64,000 bases of DNA from the NCBI RefSeq assembly GCF_019097595.1, contig NC_080717.1:5921001-5985000 (forward strand). Direction: 5' to 3'. Below are positions 21,088-33,390 of the stretch, piece after piece (within the stretch, counting starts at the first letter, position 1; every line of letters starts with the position of its first letter). The notes under the pieces were generated by a model, which made no database searches, was not told where the DNA came from, and saw nothing but the letters and a program-made list of their open reading frames with translations. The translations under genes were made by a program, and so were the position numbers. Source of the stretch: Hemibagrus wyckioides (Eukaryota > Chordata > Actinopteri > Siluriformes > Bagridae).

Positions 21088-21449
21088 CTTTCAGGGAATA
21101 AAGGATAGATCTTCACACTGCATGGGGTTGGAGGAAAAACACACACACACACAAAATGAAACACACACACATTTAGCAATGTGGATAGGGATCTATCCAC
21201 TTACATTTTAATACCACTGAGACAAATTTAATAGCATGTTTGGGAAATTAATTTAATATGAAAAAAAGGCCAGAAAAATAAAAATGCTTCAGACTACACT
21301 TTTATTTTTGTTTATTTTGAGATTAACTTTTAGAAACCAAATTATTTTGATGCGAATCAGGTTCTAATAAAATCACACATATGTGCATGCACAATTTTAT
21401 TTGAAACTATAAGCAGGACAATATCCAATTTATACTGAATTTCTATGAA

Positions 21450-21680
21450 GTCTATCTGAGTTTTCACACGTTCTCCCGGGTTTCCTCAGGGTTCTTGGGT
21501 TTCCTCGCACCTCTTAAAACATATTATAGGTGGATTCTCTGTGCTAACCTGGGCCTAGCGATAAAAAGGTGTGTGACTGTGCGTGTTTTCGTGCTGGGTG
21601 ATGGACTAAACACATCCAGAGCGCATTCCCTGAAATCGACAACAAATCCCCTGCAACCCTGACCTAAGGCCATGCACGTA
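21450..21680 (+). repeat. Partial tRNA-derived SINE body
   Basis: Contains CACGTTCTCCCGGGTTTCCT, GGTTTCCTCGCACC and the later 'gatggactaaacacatccag' region. These match in order the middle and 3' body of the more complete element at 41870-42147. The tRNA-like head is missing. Confidence 0.6.
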
Positions 21681-21928
21681 CTTACAAAGGAAATACGGAA
21701 AGACGACGGGAAAAAAGTAAAAAGAAGCCTGTAAGAAAGAAGCAAGCAATGAGAGATAGATGGAAGTAATAGTTGTATAAATGAGATAAATGCAAGTCAC
21801 TCTAGATATTACCATCTGCCAAATGCCATAAAAGTAAATTTATATACATAAGGTGGGAAGTACAGAAGAAAGGAGAAAAGAAGGAAGTAGAGAAGGAAAA
21901 GATGATGGAAGAAAGGAATACAGTAGTA

Positions 21929-22741
21929 CACTATATTGGCAAATGTTTTGGGACACCCCTCCACATCATTGAATTCAGGTGTTTGGCTTGGCCCCTTAGT
22001 TCCAGTGAAAGGAACTCTTAATGCTTCAGCTTCATTCCAAGACATTTTGGACAATTTCATGCTCCTAACTTTGTGGGAACAGTTTTGGGATGACCCCTTC
22101 CTGTTCCAACATGACTGCACACCAGTGTACAAAGCAAGGTCCATAAAGACATGGATGAGTGAGTTTGCTGTGGAGAAACTTCAGAGTCCTGACCTCAACC
22201 TGATAGAACACCTTTGGAATGAATTAGAGCGGAGACTGCAAGCCAGACCTTCTCGTCCAACATCAGTGCCTGACCTCACAAATGCGCTTCTAGAGGAATG
22301 GTCAAAAATTCCCATAAACACACTCCTAAACCTTGTGGAAAGCCTTCCCAGAAGATTTGAAGCTGTTGTAGCTGTAAAGGATGGGCCAACTCCATATTAC
22401 ATTCATGTACATGTAAAGGCAGACGTCCCAGTCTTTAATGCATGCAAAAGGTGTTCTATGGGATTGAGGTCAGGACAAGTTCCTCCACACCAAACTCATT
22501 CATCCATGTCTTTATGGACCTTGCTTTGTGCACTGGTGTGTGGTCATGTTGGAACAGGAAGGGGTCATCCCCAAACTGTTCCCACAAAGTTAGGAGCATG
22601 AAATTGTCCAAAATGTCTTGGTATGAAGCTGAAGCATTAAGAGTTCCTTTCACTGGAACTAAGGGGCCGAGCCCAACCCCTGAAACACACAACCTGAATT
22701 CAACGATTTGGAGGGGTGTCCCAAAACTTTTGCCAATAGTG
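21929..22741 (+). mobile_element. Foldback Tc1/mariner element, family B copy 3
   Basis: An 813-base element flanked by TA dinucleotides, with terminal CACTATATTGGCAAA / TTTGCCAATAGTG. The left 500 bases encode, in sense, a nearly intact C-terminal half of a Tc1-type transposase ([20 protein letters not shown], then [18 protein letters not shown] and [19 protein letters not shown]). From about 22440 the right 300 bases are the reverse complement of the left part, so + and - strands both encode [20 protein letters not shown] and [18 protein letters not shown] sequence. The whole folds as a long hairpin. It lies in the probable tmem33 leader intron. Confidence 0.9.
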
Positions 22742-23520
22742 TATAAAAGAAAGAAAGAAAGAACAAGAGGTATCTTGACTTTCTCTGACCACCGAAAGAC
22801 TCTCCAGCTGGAGCATACAGACAGGTTAACAAAGGCCAAATCCCAAATGCCTGCCTGTTCCCTACATAGTGAATGTATAGCTGTAAAAGTGCACACTCCG
22901 TAGCCTATATAGTGCACTATGGATATAGAATAAGGTGCAGTTTGAGACACAGCCCGCTTAAACGCTACCATAAGAGCTGACCGCACTGTCATTTAATTCT
23001 ATTACAGTTCGATTGTCTTTTCTAACTAGTTTTAAATTTCTCACATGGATTCTGACTTTGATCATCCCTAGATATGTACATATATAACGCGCTCATTCGG
23101 TCAGTGATGTTTAACGCCATGACGTCTCACGCGCTCGGTCATAGAAACGTCTAGAAAGCGGTACCGTGGCTGGGAAGCTAGGCTAGCCTTTATCACACAC
23201 TGCACACACCGGAGAGAAGTTTTAAGGTTTTATACATTTCAAACACACAGCTTCGTACATTGAAACATTCACAATTAAAAATACCTGTAAGGTCTTCTTA
23301 ATGAATTAAAAACTCCAGCTCAGTGTGTTGCTAACCGCTGCGCCTCTGACTGAATTACAGGAAATGCGCGAGATCAGCTGACCTTGCAACTTTAGCTTCT
23401 TCTTCTTCGTCTTCGATGGCTTTTCTTTACACCAGTGCTTTGGCACCACCTACTGCTAAAATTGATATTTACAATCAACCACATTTTGTTGCTGGACATA
23501 AAGATACACCTGACCATTAT

Positions 23521-24050
23521 ACACCAATCATGAAAAACATTATGACCACCTGCCCAATATTGTGTCTGTCCCCCTTCTGCTGCCAAAACAGCCCTGACCC
23601 GTCCTGCACTGTGTATTCTGACCCCTTTCTATCAGAACCAGCATTAACTTCTTCAGCAATTTGAGCAACAGTAGCTCGTCTGTTGGATCGGATCACACGG
23701 GCCAGCCTTCACTCCCCACGTGCATCAGTGAGCCTTGGCCATCCATGACCCTGTCTCCGGTTCACCACTGTTCCTTCCATGGACCACTTTTGATAGGTAC
23801 TGACCACTGCAGACCGGGAACACCCCACAAGAGCTGCAGTTTTGGAGATGCTCTGATCCAGTCGTCTAGCCATCACAATTTGGGATTTTGTCGCTCAAAT
23901 CGCTTGCCCATTTTCCTGCTTCTAACACATCAACTTTGAGGACCAAATGTTCACTTGCTGCCTAATATATCCCACCCACTAACAGGTGCCATGATGATGA
24001 GATCATCAGTCTTATTCACTTCACCTCTCACTGTTCATAATGTTATACAT
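23521..24050 (-). mobile_element. Tc1/mariner remnant, family A copy 3
   Basis: Minus-strand copy with decayed ends (ACACCAATCATGAAAAACAT ... ATAATGTTATACATAG). It contains the family A N-terminal transposase region and the same internal deletion joint (CAGTGCAGGACGGGTCAGGG on the minus strand). It sits just upstream of the probable tmem33 first exon. Confidence 0.85.
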
Positions 24051-24124
24051 AGTCTATATTTCAAAATCTGTGGCATAGTTTTCATTTTTTATTGTGTGTG
24101 TGTGTTTATTTTTTAAATAGTTTT

Positions 24125-24480
24125 TGTAACCTCCACTCATCTGGAATAGTTTCCACCAGATTTTGAAGCATGGATGTGTGATGCGGGATAGTGAGATCAG
24201 GGGCAGATGTTGGATGAGGATGGTTAAGCTGCCATCTGCATTTCAGTTCATCCTAAAGGCCTGCATTAGGGCTGAGGTCAGGGCCATGTGTCTGGGACAC
24301 CACACGGGTTCTTCCACTCTCACCGTAGCAAACCATGTCTTCATGGCGCTCGCTTTGTGCACATGTACATTGTCCTGGTGGAAACTGTTTGCTTCTCTAT
24401 TTCCATTGAAGGCAAATTGTAATGCTGCAGCTGCACCTCCAAGGACCTGGACTTTTATACTATACTATTCCAACAGCCCA
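24125..24480 (-). mobile_element. Strongly diverged Tc1-like fragment
   Basis: Read on the minus strand it follows the same order as family B copies: a tract like 'cacaaagcgagcgccatgaa', then 'gacctcagcccta' and 'ggatgaactgaaatgcaga', the counterparts of the transposase ARSIKTWM and LNLIEHLWDELE regions. Identity is low and the ends are not found. It may belong to a related but distinct element. Confidence 0.45.
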
Positions 24481-25244
24481 TACCTCAAACACATCAAATC
24501 AAGACATTTATGTACATAATTTGTATACAGCGTTCTATTTTAATGACATTTTTCTTGGCTATAGTACAATTCAGTCTGAATCAGATTTATCAGAAATTTT
24601 AGCCATGAGTATAACATACAGAAGTGTACTACAGTTGTCTCTGAAATGGTACAGTCCGTTGTAGGGGTGTTCGCAACTGACATGAATTTCTGACACATAT
24701 AAAGGGTCATATTTAAGTGTTTATTCATAATACTCTTTAGTATGTCTTTTTTCTATGTATGTTTAAATAAAATATGTGCACCCTTCTATTGTTTTAACCT
24801 TTTTTGAGGAAGTCTTAATAACAAGGTTCACCCTCAACAACTTCCCCGACATAGATATTCCTTATAGTTAATTTTTATGTAATTTTAAAGAAGCGATAAA
24901 GTGAGTAAAAGTATTACTATTAAAACTGTCTATTAAAGATGAATCCATAATATTCACAATAGTCACAAGCCTGTTTTAAAGAAGCATAAATAAAACTTGA
25001 TCATCCGTAAACACGACATAGTCGACATTAATCACTGATTTTCTGTACATTTATTGTTCAATTATATCGATATAATACGCAATCCAGGACACATATATGA
25101 TTATAAGCGGTATTTACGCTAATTAACCCAGACTTGGCTAATTGACCCAGTCTCAGGTTTCATTAGAGACATTTTACATGGAGAAACTTCATTGCACGCG
25201 CGCGGTGACGGTCTGCAGCGCGTGAGGAGCTCGGAGCTGCAGAG

Positions 25245-25687
25245 ATGTGCGCGAGGTGTGTTAGCATCAGCAACACACAGCGAGAAAACACAGGGCACGA
25301 GACTTCTGCGGTGTTTTTACCGCCTAATGTGATCGGAAGACGCCTCGGGTTCGTTGTTTACAGAAGTCGGAGGAAGGCTAAAAAGGTTAGAATGGTGTTT
25401 TATTGCACGTTAGTGCTACCTGGTCAGGTGGCACCGAGTTTGGGTTAATTTCCCTTGGTTAGTAGTCGCGGTTGCCAGATTGATTTACTCACCTGTTTCA
25501 GCTTGAATGCATGCATGCAATGTGACTGCTCATAGCATGGCTTTAACTTTTAAAGACTTCTTATCTGCTTAACTTTGTCTTTCATGTCAGAAATGCTGCA
25601 GTTTGAGACATTGCTTCTGAGACAGTTGCAGAAGCAGCAGAACAGGGATGAATTCTGTGACACTGTCCTACACACTCAAGGTGGGAC

Positions 25688-25726
<39 letters not shown>

Positions 25727-28700
25727 CCACCATCTGGGTGATTGCACCATTTGTGTCCCACTAGTATTGTCTTTACAAATGTGTACAAAGTCTTTCACAA
25801 CATCTATTGTGCATGCTTCAGACAAATAAAACATCTTTAAACCTCTATGCTTGCATGTTACGTTGAAATATACAATAATTTGTGAAGTAGACGTCCTTTC
25901 CTTTTTTCAGTATACCATTCCACTAAAACGTCCCACGACATTTTTCATGATCTATAATGCAGTTATAGAGATAGAAATACACCTTTATCTCAAAGCTGTC
26001 ATTATATCATTGCTGGTTGCACACACCTCTCATGAAACCGAGGAATTGTCATCTGTCATGCTATGTTTTCCAGGTGTGTCAGTGCCAGTACATAGCTGTG
26101 TGCTGTCTGCCTTCAGTCCCAGGTTCTATGGCACTCTATCCTCCATGCCAGTGCCCATGGCTGGGCAGAGACGGCTAATCGAGCTCCAGGCTGTGGATGC
26201 CTGCACACTACTCAGCTTGGTTAGTCTGCTCTACTCAGGTCAGTTACACGAGAACAGAGAACAGGTTCTCTCAGCTGCACAAACATTGGGCATTGAGTTG
26301 CCTCAGTGGGAAGAAGAAGAGAGACATGGAGAAAAGGTGGGAAGAAGAAGAGAGAGAGAGGATGCTGACCAAGAGATAGAGAAAGAGGTGGATGCCCGAG
26401 AGTGGGATGATAGGATGACCAGAAGAATGGGAGAGGGCAGTGGAAGAGAGCAAGAGAAGATAAGAGAGAGTGGTACACAGACCGAGTGTGAGAGAGAAAC
26501 AGGCGAGAGAGATGCACAAACAAATCTGGCATGCTCAGAGCCTCAAAGCATCCAGGCTATCTATCTGTTTGACCCGTCGACATGCCTCGACAATCAGGAG
26601 CTTGGTAGTTTCATGGATGTCCAGGATACAGCTTTGGCAATGCAAGCAATCCATCCAGAAAGAAAAACGATCACTTGTGATGTGTTAGCCATGGCCCCTG
26701 AGACAGGAGACAGTCACTCAGTGAGTGAATCTGCCTGTGTGTCCCAAATGTACCTATATTCTTTGGAAACTTCACAAAACCAAACTTCCACTTCTTCCAC
26801 TTCTGGCTTTTCGGACCAGTCAGTGGTTGCACCAGCTGCTGGAGCTGATACTATAAATGATCTAAAACAGTTTGAAGGAAACATACCTGCTTTTATCAAC
26901 TGCTTTTTGGATTCCACCTACCCCCAGAATATAGGGGGAATGGATCAGGGCCAAGGGGTAAGGGAAGGGGTCAGCGAGGAGCAAGTGGTTAAGAGAGCAA
27001 GAGCAAGGTCAACAGCTGGAGGGTCAGTGAGCAAATGGGTAAGATGGGCAGGTGGAGGAAGGGGAAGGAGGCCAAAGGTGGAAAGGTTGGGATTGGTGGC
27101 AAGGTTAGCATGGATGGGTCAGGGTGGGGGTAGAGTTGGCAGACTGCTGGAAACCAAATCAACAGGGAAGATTCGAATGAGATCGTTCCAGAGACGACAA
27201 GGCAGAGAGACATTGGTGGAAGCAGGAGAGGCAAGCGGAAGAGGCAGGCACAGGCAGAGAGGCAAGACAGGCACAATTGCAGGCAGTGAGGAGCAGGTAG
27301 GTGTCTTAAAACGCTTTAAGCTTAGGAACTGGTGGTATAACTGGAAACCATCTTTCATTCTGTAAGTCAACTTATGCTTTTCTACCAGACGATGCAGCAA
27401 TAAATTGGTTATCCTACATTTGGATTTTTATTCCACTGCCAAGTCCCCAACCTAAATCATGTTCATTCTGTGGTACAGCTTTAAGGCTAACTGACAGAGA
27501 TATATAGATGGAACTTACATTTGTACAAAATCTGTCTAGTTACTACCTAATAATGGGCTTCCAACACTTCCTGGGCTTGCCAGTGTGAAATAAGACTGCT
27601 GTAAGATATAGGACGTAGGGTTTATGTTTAATGATAGCTCAAGGATCTCCACAGCACCTCACAGGTGTGTATATGGGAAGATGTTAAACCAGGGTATGGA
27701 TGATTGCAAATTTAGATTAATGATCATACTAAGCTGTACTGTCTGGTTGAAAAGCTCTATTACATAGCAGTAGAGTTCTCTTGCATAAGCAATCATCATT
27801 CTAAATAAACCCATCTCTTTTTCTCAGAATGACTCTACACGCAAGCGCAGACCAAGAGGTCGTCCTCGTATACGCCCGCTTCCTCCGGCTTCCCGCAGTT
27901 TCTCAACACAGCTAACATCCAAACATGGCACTGTGGATCCTACAGAACTTGACCTGTTACACACTGTGACCCCCGTGTCGGCTGCTCACACAGAGCCCAT
28001 TCAGCCCATTGACACACTTCTCGACGACATAATGACAGGTCTTCATTTTCTACCTCCAGCCGAAAGTCAAACCCATCAACATGGTCTCATGAGCGCCACA
28101 ACATCCAGTGGTCCACCAGTTTCAAAGGCTACGTATCCCAGCGGTCATTTTGCGAAGCCCACAGATCCAAAGCAGCATTTGGAAGGAGAAATTGGTGACA
28201 TTCTCGATCACTTTCTGAGGACCTTTGAGCAGCAAGTCGGTGGCTGTGGTTTAGTTGTGGGAGATGAGACCTTACAAGGCAATGACAAATCAGACACCAG
28301 CACAGGTCCATGGAGCAACACTTCTAAAACATTTACACAAACACAACCTGACAATCTTCATCACGAAACACCACAAGCAAACCTTTTACACACCACAAGC
28401 ACACTGAGCGGTGAACTGCAGTCAACGGTGAACCCATCGGTAGCCGGAACAAACAATGCCCAAGATCGCCAAATACGTAGGTCGAAAGTGAAGAAAGCGT
28501 CCAGAAACCAGAACATTTTGCAACAGTTTGAAAACCGAAGGCTGACTCGGAGTCAGAGCAAGAAGAGAAAACTGGAAACTGCTTTAATTAGTCTCCAAAG
28601 CCCAATTAAGAAGAAGTGCAAAGAAAAACAGACTGCTGGCACTAGGAAGAAAAGGCAAAGGAACGGTCAAGGGCAATCTGAAGCACATGTGAACAAAAGT

Positions 28701-31438
28701 AGAGTGAAAAACCTGGACAAAAACAATAAGGCTACAAAGGTTTGCCAGGATAAAAGTCAAAAACCAACAAGAAAGAGGAGACTTGAAGAGAACAGATTTG
28801 GTAGAAACAAGAGGAGTGTTGACAATAGAAGACATATCATGGATGGTTTTAATGAAAGGGAGAAGAGCCACCGAAAAGGACGACCCAGAATTAGCTGTGG
28901 TGAGATGATGAAGAAGGTTAGACGCGATCATGTAGAGACAGAACCGAAATCTAATAGTTTCCAGGCTGACCAGTCATCTGTAAAGAGCCCAATACGTGGA
29001 GCCTGTATTAAGATAGCTTCTTCAGCTATGGAGAAGGTCCGAATGCTTTTACAGCTCCGCGAAGAAGAGGATGAAAGGGCAAATGAGAGTGTGGGAATAC
29101 ACCAGGAAAATAATGCAGGTAATGGAGGATTGGTCAATCATAAATGCGTATCTGGAGCTGAAGAAAGACTAACAGCTGAAAACAGTTGGCAAGGTCATCT
29201 GGAAGAGATTCGGGGGTCAGAAGATAGGAGAATAATGGTTAATGGAGAGTTTGAGGGACAGGAGAGCAGAAACAGTGTAGTAGAATTGAGTCAGAGGCGA
29301 GATGACAAAAGACTGAGGACGAAAGAAAAGACGACTGAAGTACGCAGAGCACTCTTCCGGCTGAATCTGCCCTCAAAAACAGGTAAGAGGAACTACCATC
29401 TCACAAATATGGTGTGTATTTAAAAAAGAGAGCGAGAGCAGATCATTCTTTCTTGCAAAGTTTACCCAAAGAGAAAACAACAAGCATGTTCAGTTTTATA
29501 GAAATGACTTATGAACCATAAAGCAACAGCACAAACCCACATGATTCCCTTTCATCATTGCCCGTGTGATCCGATCCAACAGACGAGCTACTGTTGCTCA
29601 GATTGCTGAAGAAGTTAATGCTGGTTCTGATAGAAAGGTGTCAGAATACACAGTGCAGGACGGGTCAGGGCTGTCTTGGCAGCAAAAGGGGGACAGACAC
29701 GATATTAGGCGGGTGGTCATAATGTTATGCCTGGTCAGTGTATGCTACAATATTGTGGGTAAATTGTTTTTTTGTTGTTTTTTTTAAATAATTAGAAACT
29801 ATAATTGGAAGCAGTTGATATTTTATCTTTACAGCTTAAACATTTTTTTTGAAGACTTCAAACTCCATCCATGGCCAGGAGTCTAGAAAGCAAAATTGGC
29901 CGAGCTGTCAGGGTGGGAGGGATGACATAACTCGCTCCTGTCAGTCAGAGTGACATTAGCCAAGTGTGAGCATTTGTGAACTCGTATACGGAAGAGTGGG
30001 CTTTCATTCGAGCGTGTTACAGTACCCTGAGACACAGCATGAACAGCTGCTGGAAGAGATGCCTATGCCTGGCTTCACATGTGTTAGAGAAGCACATGGT
30101 TGCCTTCAGCCTCCCAGTAGGGAACTGTGCTGTGATTGAGCAGAGTTGGTAAGACTAAACTGGGAAGACAATTAGAGGGAAAATAAAATATCTGCTGTGC
30201 CTCTAAAATACCAAAGCTGTATCAGGCGTATACACTGACCCGACATAACATTATAACCACCTCGTATGCTGCTGGACATAGTGATACACCTGACCATTAT
30301 ACGCTGATCAGGCAAAACATTAGGACCGAGTAATATTGTCTGTCCCCCTTTTGCTGCCAAACAGACCTGTCATGCACTGTGTATTCTGACACCTTTCTAT
30401 CAGAACCAGCATTAACTTCTTCAGCAATTTGAGCAACAGTAGCTCGTCTGTTGGATCGCATCACACGGGCCAGCCTTCGCTCCTCATATGCATCAGTGAG
30501 CCTTGGCCGCACATGACCCTGTCGCTGATTCACCACTGTTCCTTTCCTTGGTCCACTTTTGATGGATACTGACCACTGCAGACCGGGAACACCCCACAAG
30601 AGCTGCAGTTTTGGAGATGCTCTGATCCAGTGGTCTAACCATCACAATTTGGGCTTTTGTCGCTCAAATATTTACGCTTGCCCATTTTTCCTGCTTCTAA
30701 CACATCAACTTTCACTTGCTGCCTAATATATCCCACCCACTAACAGGTGTCATGATGAGAGAATCTTCTCTTCATCAAAAGTCTTATTCACGGCACCTCT
30801 CAGTGGTTATAATGTTATGCCTGATCAGTGTATACATGTTGAATTTATTGGAATGATGACAGCGTAGTGTAAAATCCTTTCATTCTGTACATTAGTGCGT
30901 TAAATCATTTAGCCTTGTGTACTCAGTGTGATCTACACAAAAATGTGTGAGAAAGATTCAGCATTTTATTAATGCTGAATGATTTCTTTTGTTTTTTTTT
31001 TCAGGTAAAGAAGGGAACAAAGACATTCAGGATAAAATCAGCACTACAGAATCAGTCACAAACATATTAGGTTCATGTCCGAGAGAACCAGGTGTACGTT
31101 TGCTCCCGAGTGAAGTTGTGCCACTTTTTACCCAAAACACCATGCACAGAGCGGACGACTTATCTCTGAACGTAGGAGATGCGCCTCGGCTCACGTCTGC
31201 CGCACGACTCTCGCACACGCAACCCTGCCAAGAGCTTCACAGCCCACACACATCCACAAAAGACTCGCAGCAGTTGGCATGGTGTTCTGTAGATGAAGAC
31301 GAAGATGTGGATGTGCTGGAGGTGTCCAGCCCAAACTCTGAGCTGCCTGCTGTGATCGTGGAGGTGGATTCGAGAACCGAGGAGGAGGAAGTTGAAGAAG
31401 ATTTTGAGATTGATGTGCTTGGTCTAGAACCAGATTAG
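25245..31438 (+). CDS. btbd18: BTB domain-containing protein 18-like
   Basis: BTBD18 is a nuclear BTB protein; in mouse it promotes transcription of a set of pachytene piRNA loci. Proposed exons: 25245-25385, 25602-25680, 26074-27296, 27828-29382, 31005-31438 (TAG). Phases agree and give about 1143 residues, longer than human BTBD18 (about 712). The BTB fold spans exons 2-3: [20 protein letters not shown], then [19 protein letters not shown] and [17 protein letters not shown]. The rest is low-complexity and basic, with three AT-hook-like motifs: RGRRPK near residue 402, PRGRPR at 490-495 and KGRPRI near 831. The acidic tail has [10 protein letters not shown] and [15 protein letters not shown], like the human C-terminus. 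The first exon is uncertain: an alternative acceptor at 25590 would allow initiation at ATG 25593. Intron 4 (29383-31004) holds two Tc1 remnants. Confidence 0.85.
25692..25722. repeat. (AC)n microsatellite
   Basis: About fifteen AC dinucleotides just inside the second intron of the btbd18-like gene. Confidence 0.9.
29562..29742 (+). mobile_element. Tc1/mariner remnant, family A copy 4 (3' fragment)
   Basis: Starts abruptly at the [20 protein letters not shown] part of the transposase, crosses the family's common internal deletion joint, and ends in the inverted end GGTCATAATGTTATGCCTGG. The left end is missing. It lies in intron 4 of the btbd18-like gene. Confidence 0.82.
30230..30833 (-). 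mobile_element. Tc1/mariner remnant, family A copy 5
   Basis: Minus-strand copy carrying the N-terminal region and the [20 protein letters not shown] segment. The left side has two partial ends in tandem (ACATAACATTATAACCACC at about 30243 and GATCAGGCAAAACATTAGG at about 30306), so one copy probably inserted next to or into another. The right end is CAGTGGTTATAATGTTATGC. It also lies in intron 4 of the btbd18-like gene. Confidence 0.85.
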
Positions 31439-31533
31439 CCATGCAGATTTACTTGTGCTATTCCGGTAAGATTTGTGCTTTTTTCTAGTTCATTTCAATA
31501 CTGTGACCTGTCGGTAGTATAACCTGCCGTCCC

Positions 31534-31539
31534 AATAAA
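31534..31539 (+). terminator. Poly(A) signal of the btbd18-like gene
   Basis: AATAAA 96 bases after the stop codon at 31438. Confidence 0.7.
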
Positions 31540-31619
31540 GGCTCTCATCTGGCACCACCAAGAGAATTTGTTTAACTTGGTTCATGTATCATATTGTTCA
31601 TTATTTAGCTTGGTTCTTT

Positions 31620-32143
31620 GGGATGAATTAGAGCGGCGACTGCGACCCAGGCCAAAACTGGGACACCTGCCTTTACATGAAAATGATTTTAATATGGATT
31701 ATAACAGCTTCAGCAAGGCTTTCCACAAGGTTTAGGAGTGTGTTTATGGGAATTTTTGACCATTCCTCTAGAAGCGCAATTTGTAAGGTCAGGCACTGAT
31801 GTTTGATGAGAAGGTCTGGATCACAGTCTCCGCTCTAATTCATCCCAAAGGTGTTCTATCAGGTTGAGGTCAGTAGTCTGTGAAGTTCCTCCACACCAAA
31901 CTCACTCATCCATGTCTTTATGGACCCTGCTTTGGTCACTGGTGTGCAGTCATGTTGGAACAGGAAGGGGTCATCCCCAAAACTATTCCCACAAAGCATG
32001 AAATTGTCCAAAATGTCTTGGTATGAAGCTGAAGCATGAAGAGTTCCTTTCACTGGAACTAAGGGGCCGAGCCCAACCCCTGAAAAACAACACCTGAATC
32101 CAATGATTTGGAGGAGTGTCCCAAAACTTTTGGAAATATAGTG
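31620..32143 (-). mobile_element. Tc1/mariner remnant, family B copy 4
   Basis: On the minus strand it encodes [39 protein letters not shown] and [11 protein letters not shown]. The right end GTCCCAAAACTTTTGGAAAT is kept. At the left a short sense piece (GGGATGAATTAGAGCGGCGA at about 31619) is followed by the antisense body, a minor rearrangement. It lies just downstream of the btbd18-like gene. Confidence 0.82.
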
Positions 32144-32887
32144 TGTGATGTACAATATTTTTTTCCTTTGACCCTGATTTTGATGCACTGAACTCCCTTC
32201 ATATTTTCTGTTGTTTTGTCTTTATGAAACAGGACCCCACACACTCCACAGCTGTGATTTGAGTTCATGGAGGGAACAGGTATACAAATCAAGCCCTGCA
32301 TATTTTTATATGTCAGTCCGCTTCTCCACACCTGAGGTTTGATGTTGTACTTCACATCATGTCCGTAACCACACGAGAAGGTTTAAGTTTTATTTGTTTT
32401 AAGTCAGATATGCTGAACATTATTCCATTTGGTTTTGTTTTAAGACCATAGTGGCAGAATGAGAATGGACAAAGTGCAAGATTTGTATTTAATCATTTTG
32501 ACCTTTTGCAGGTTTAGTTTATTATGTTAAACTTCGAGCTTTAAGCCAGAAGTTCTACATGTAACTGTTGTGTGTCTGTTGCAGCACTGTTTATGCGCCT
32601 ATAACGTTAAACTACTACGCTAATTTTCTCAGCGTTCAGCAATTTATGTTGTTTGTAAAATTTTGTTGTGTTAAAAGATTAAAAATATCGATTTGTAATT
32701 TTTACTGTGTAATGTTTGTGTTGAGGTTGGGGGTTAAGGATGAAATGGCACTATTTGAGCCAGTGAGTTAAGCCACGCCCCATTTTCTGAACAATTTTGT
32801 GCGAAAAGATTCTGGTAATAATTCAGTTTAGTGATCAAACATCGGGAAAACTTAGTCGACAACTCAGCCTCCATTGCATCAGGATTT

Positions 32888-33390
32888 ACACCAATCAGCC
32901 ATAACATTATGAGCAGTGAGAGGTGAAGTGAATAAGACTGATTATCTCCTCATCATGGCACCTGTTAGTGGGTGGGATATATTAGGCAGCAGGTTAATAT
33001 TTTGTTCTCAAAGTTGATGTGTTGAAAAATGGGCAAGTGTAAGGATTTTTAGCGAGTTTGACGAAGGGCCAAATTGTGATGTCTAAACGACTGGATCAGA
33101 GCATCTCCAAAACTGCAGCTCTTGTGGGGTGTTCCCGGTCTGCAGTGGTCAGTATCTATCAAAAGTGGGAAGGAACAGTGGTTGATGCACGTGGGGAGCG
33201 AAGACTGGCCCGTGTGATCCGATCGAACAAACGAGCTACTGTTGCCCATATTGATGATGAAGTTAATGCTGGTTCTGATAGAAAGGTGTCAGAGTACACA
33301 GTGAAGGACGGGTCAGGGCTGTTTTGGCACCAAAAGGGAAACTAACACAATATTAGGCAGGTGGTCATAATGTTATGCCTGATCGGTGTA
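32888..33390 (+). mobile_element. Tc1/mariner remnant, family A copy 6
   Basis: Bounded by ACACCAATCAGCCATAACAT and CATAATGTTATGCCTGATCG. It has the N-terminal DNA-binding part ([20 protein letters not shown]) and the common internal deletion. An extra deletion between the 'KW' and '[10 protein letters not shown]' segments removes part of the linker. The remaining spacer 31540-34009 shows no gene. Confidence 0.86.

Larger units (their letters stand above)
21117..23400 (-). other. Probable tmem33 untranslated first exon and 5' UTR intron
   Basis: On the minus strand a good acceptor (long pyrimidine stretch, then CCATGCAG) ends at 21118, just upstream of the tmem33 ATG at 21087. A matching donor (TTACAG|GTATTT) ends an upstream exon at 23285. 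The sequence above it (about 23285-23400) is richer in CpG (GCGCGAGATCAGCTG) and has no TATA box. This suggests transcription starts near 23.3-23.4 kb and that a foldback transposon sits in the leader intron. Confidence 0.5.

Noticed and set aside
21936..22992. Open reading frames of 153-221 codons on both strands with transposase-like sequence
   Set aside because: They are halves of a foldback Tc1-like element read in sense and antisense. The DNA-binding N-terminus is absent, so they are not working genes.
26221..27400. Several 67-103 codon minus-strand frames opposite btbd18 exon 3
   Set aside because: They are complements of a purine-rich coding exon, with low-complexity Leu/Ser/Pro content and no conserved domain.
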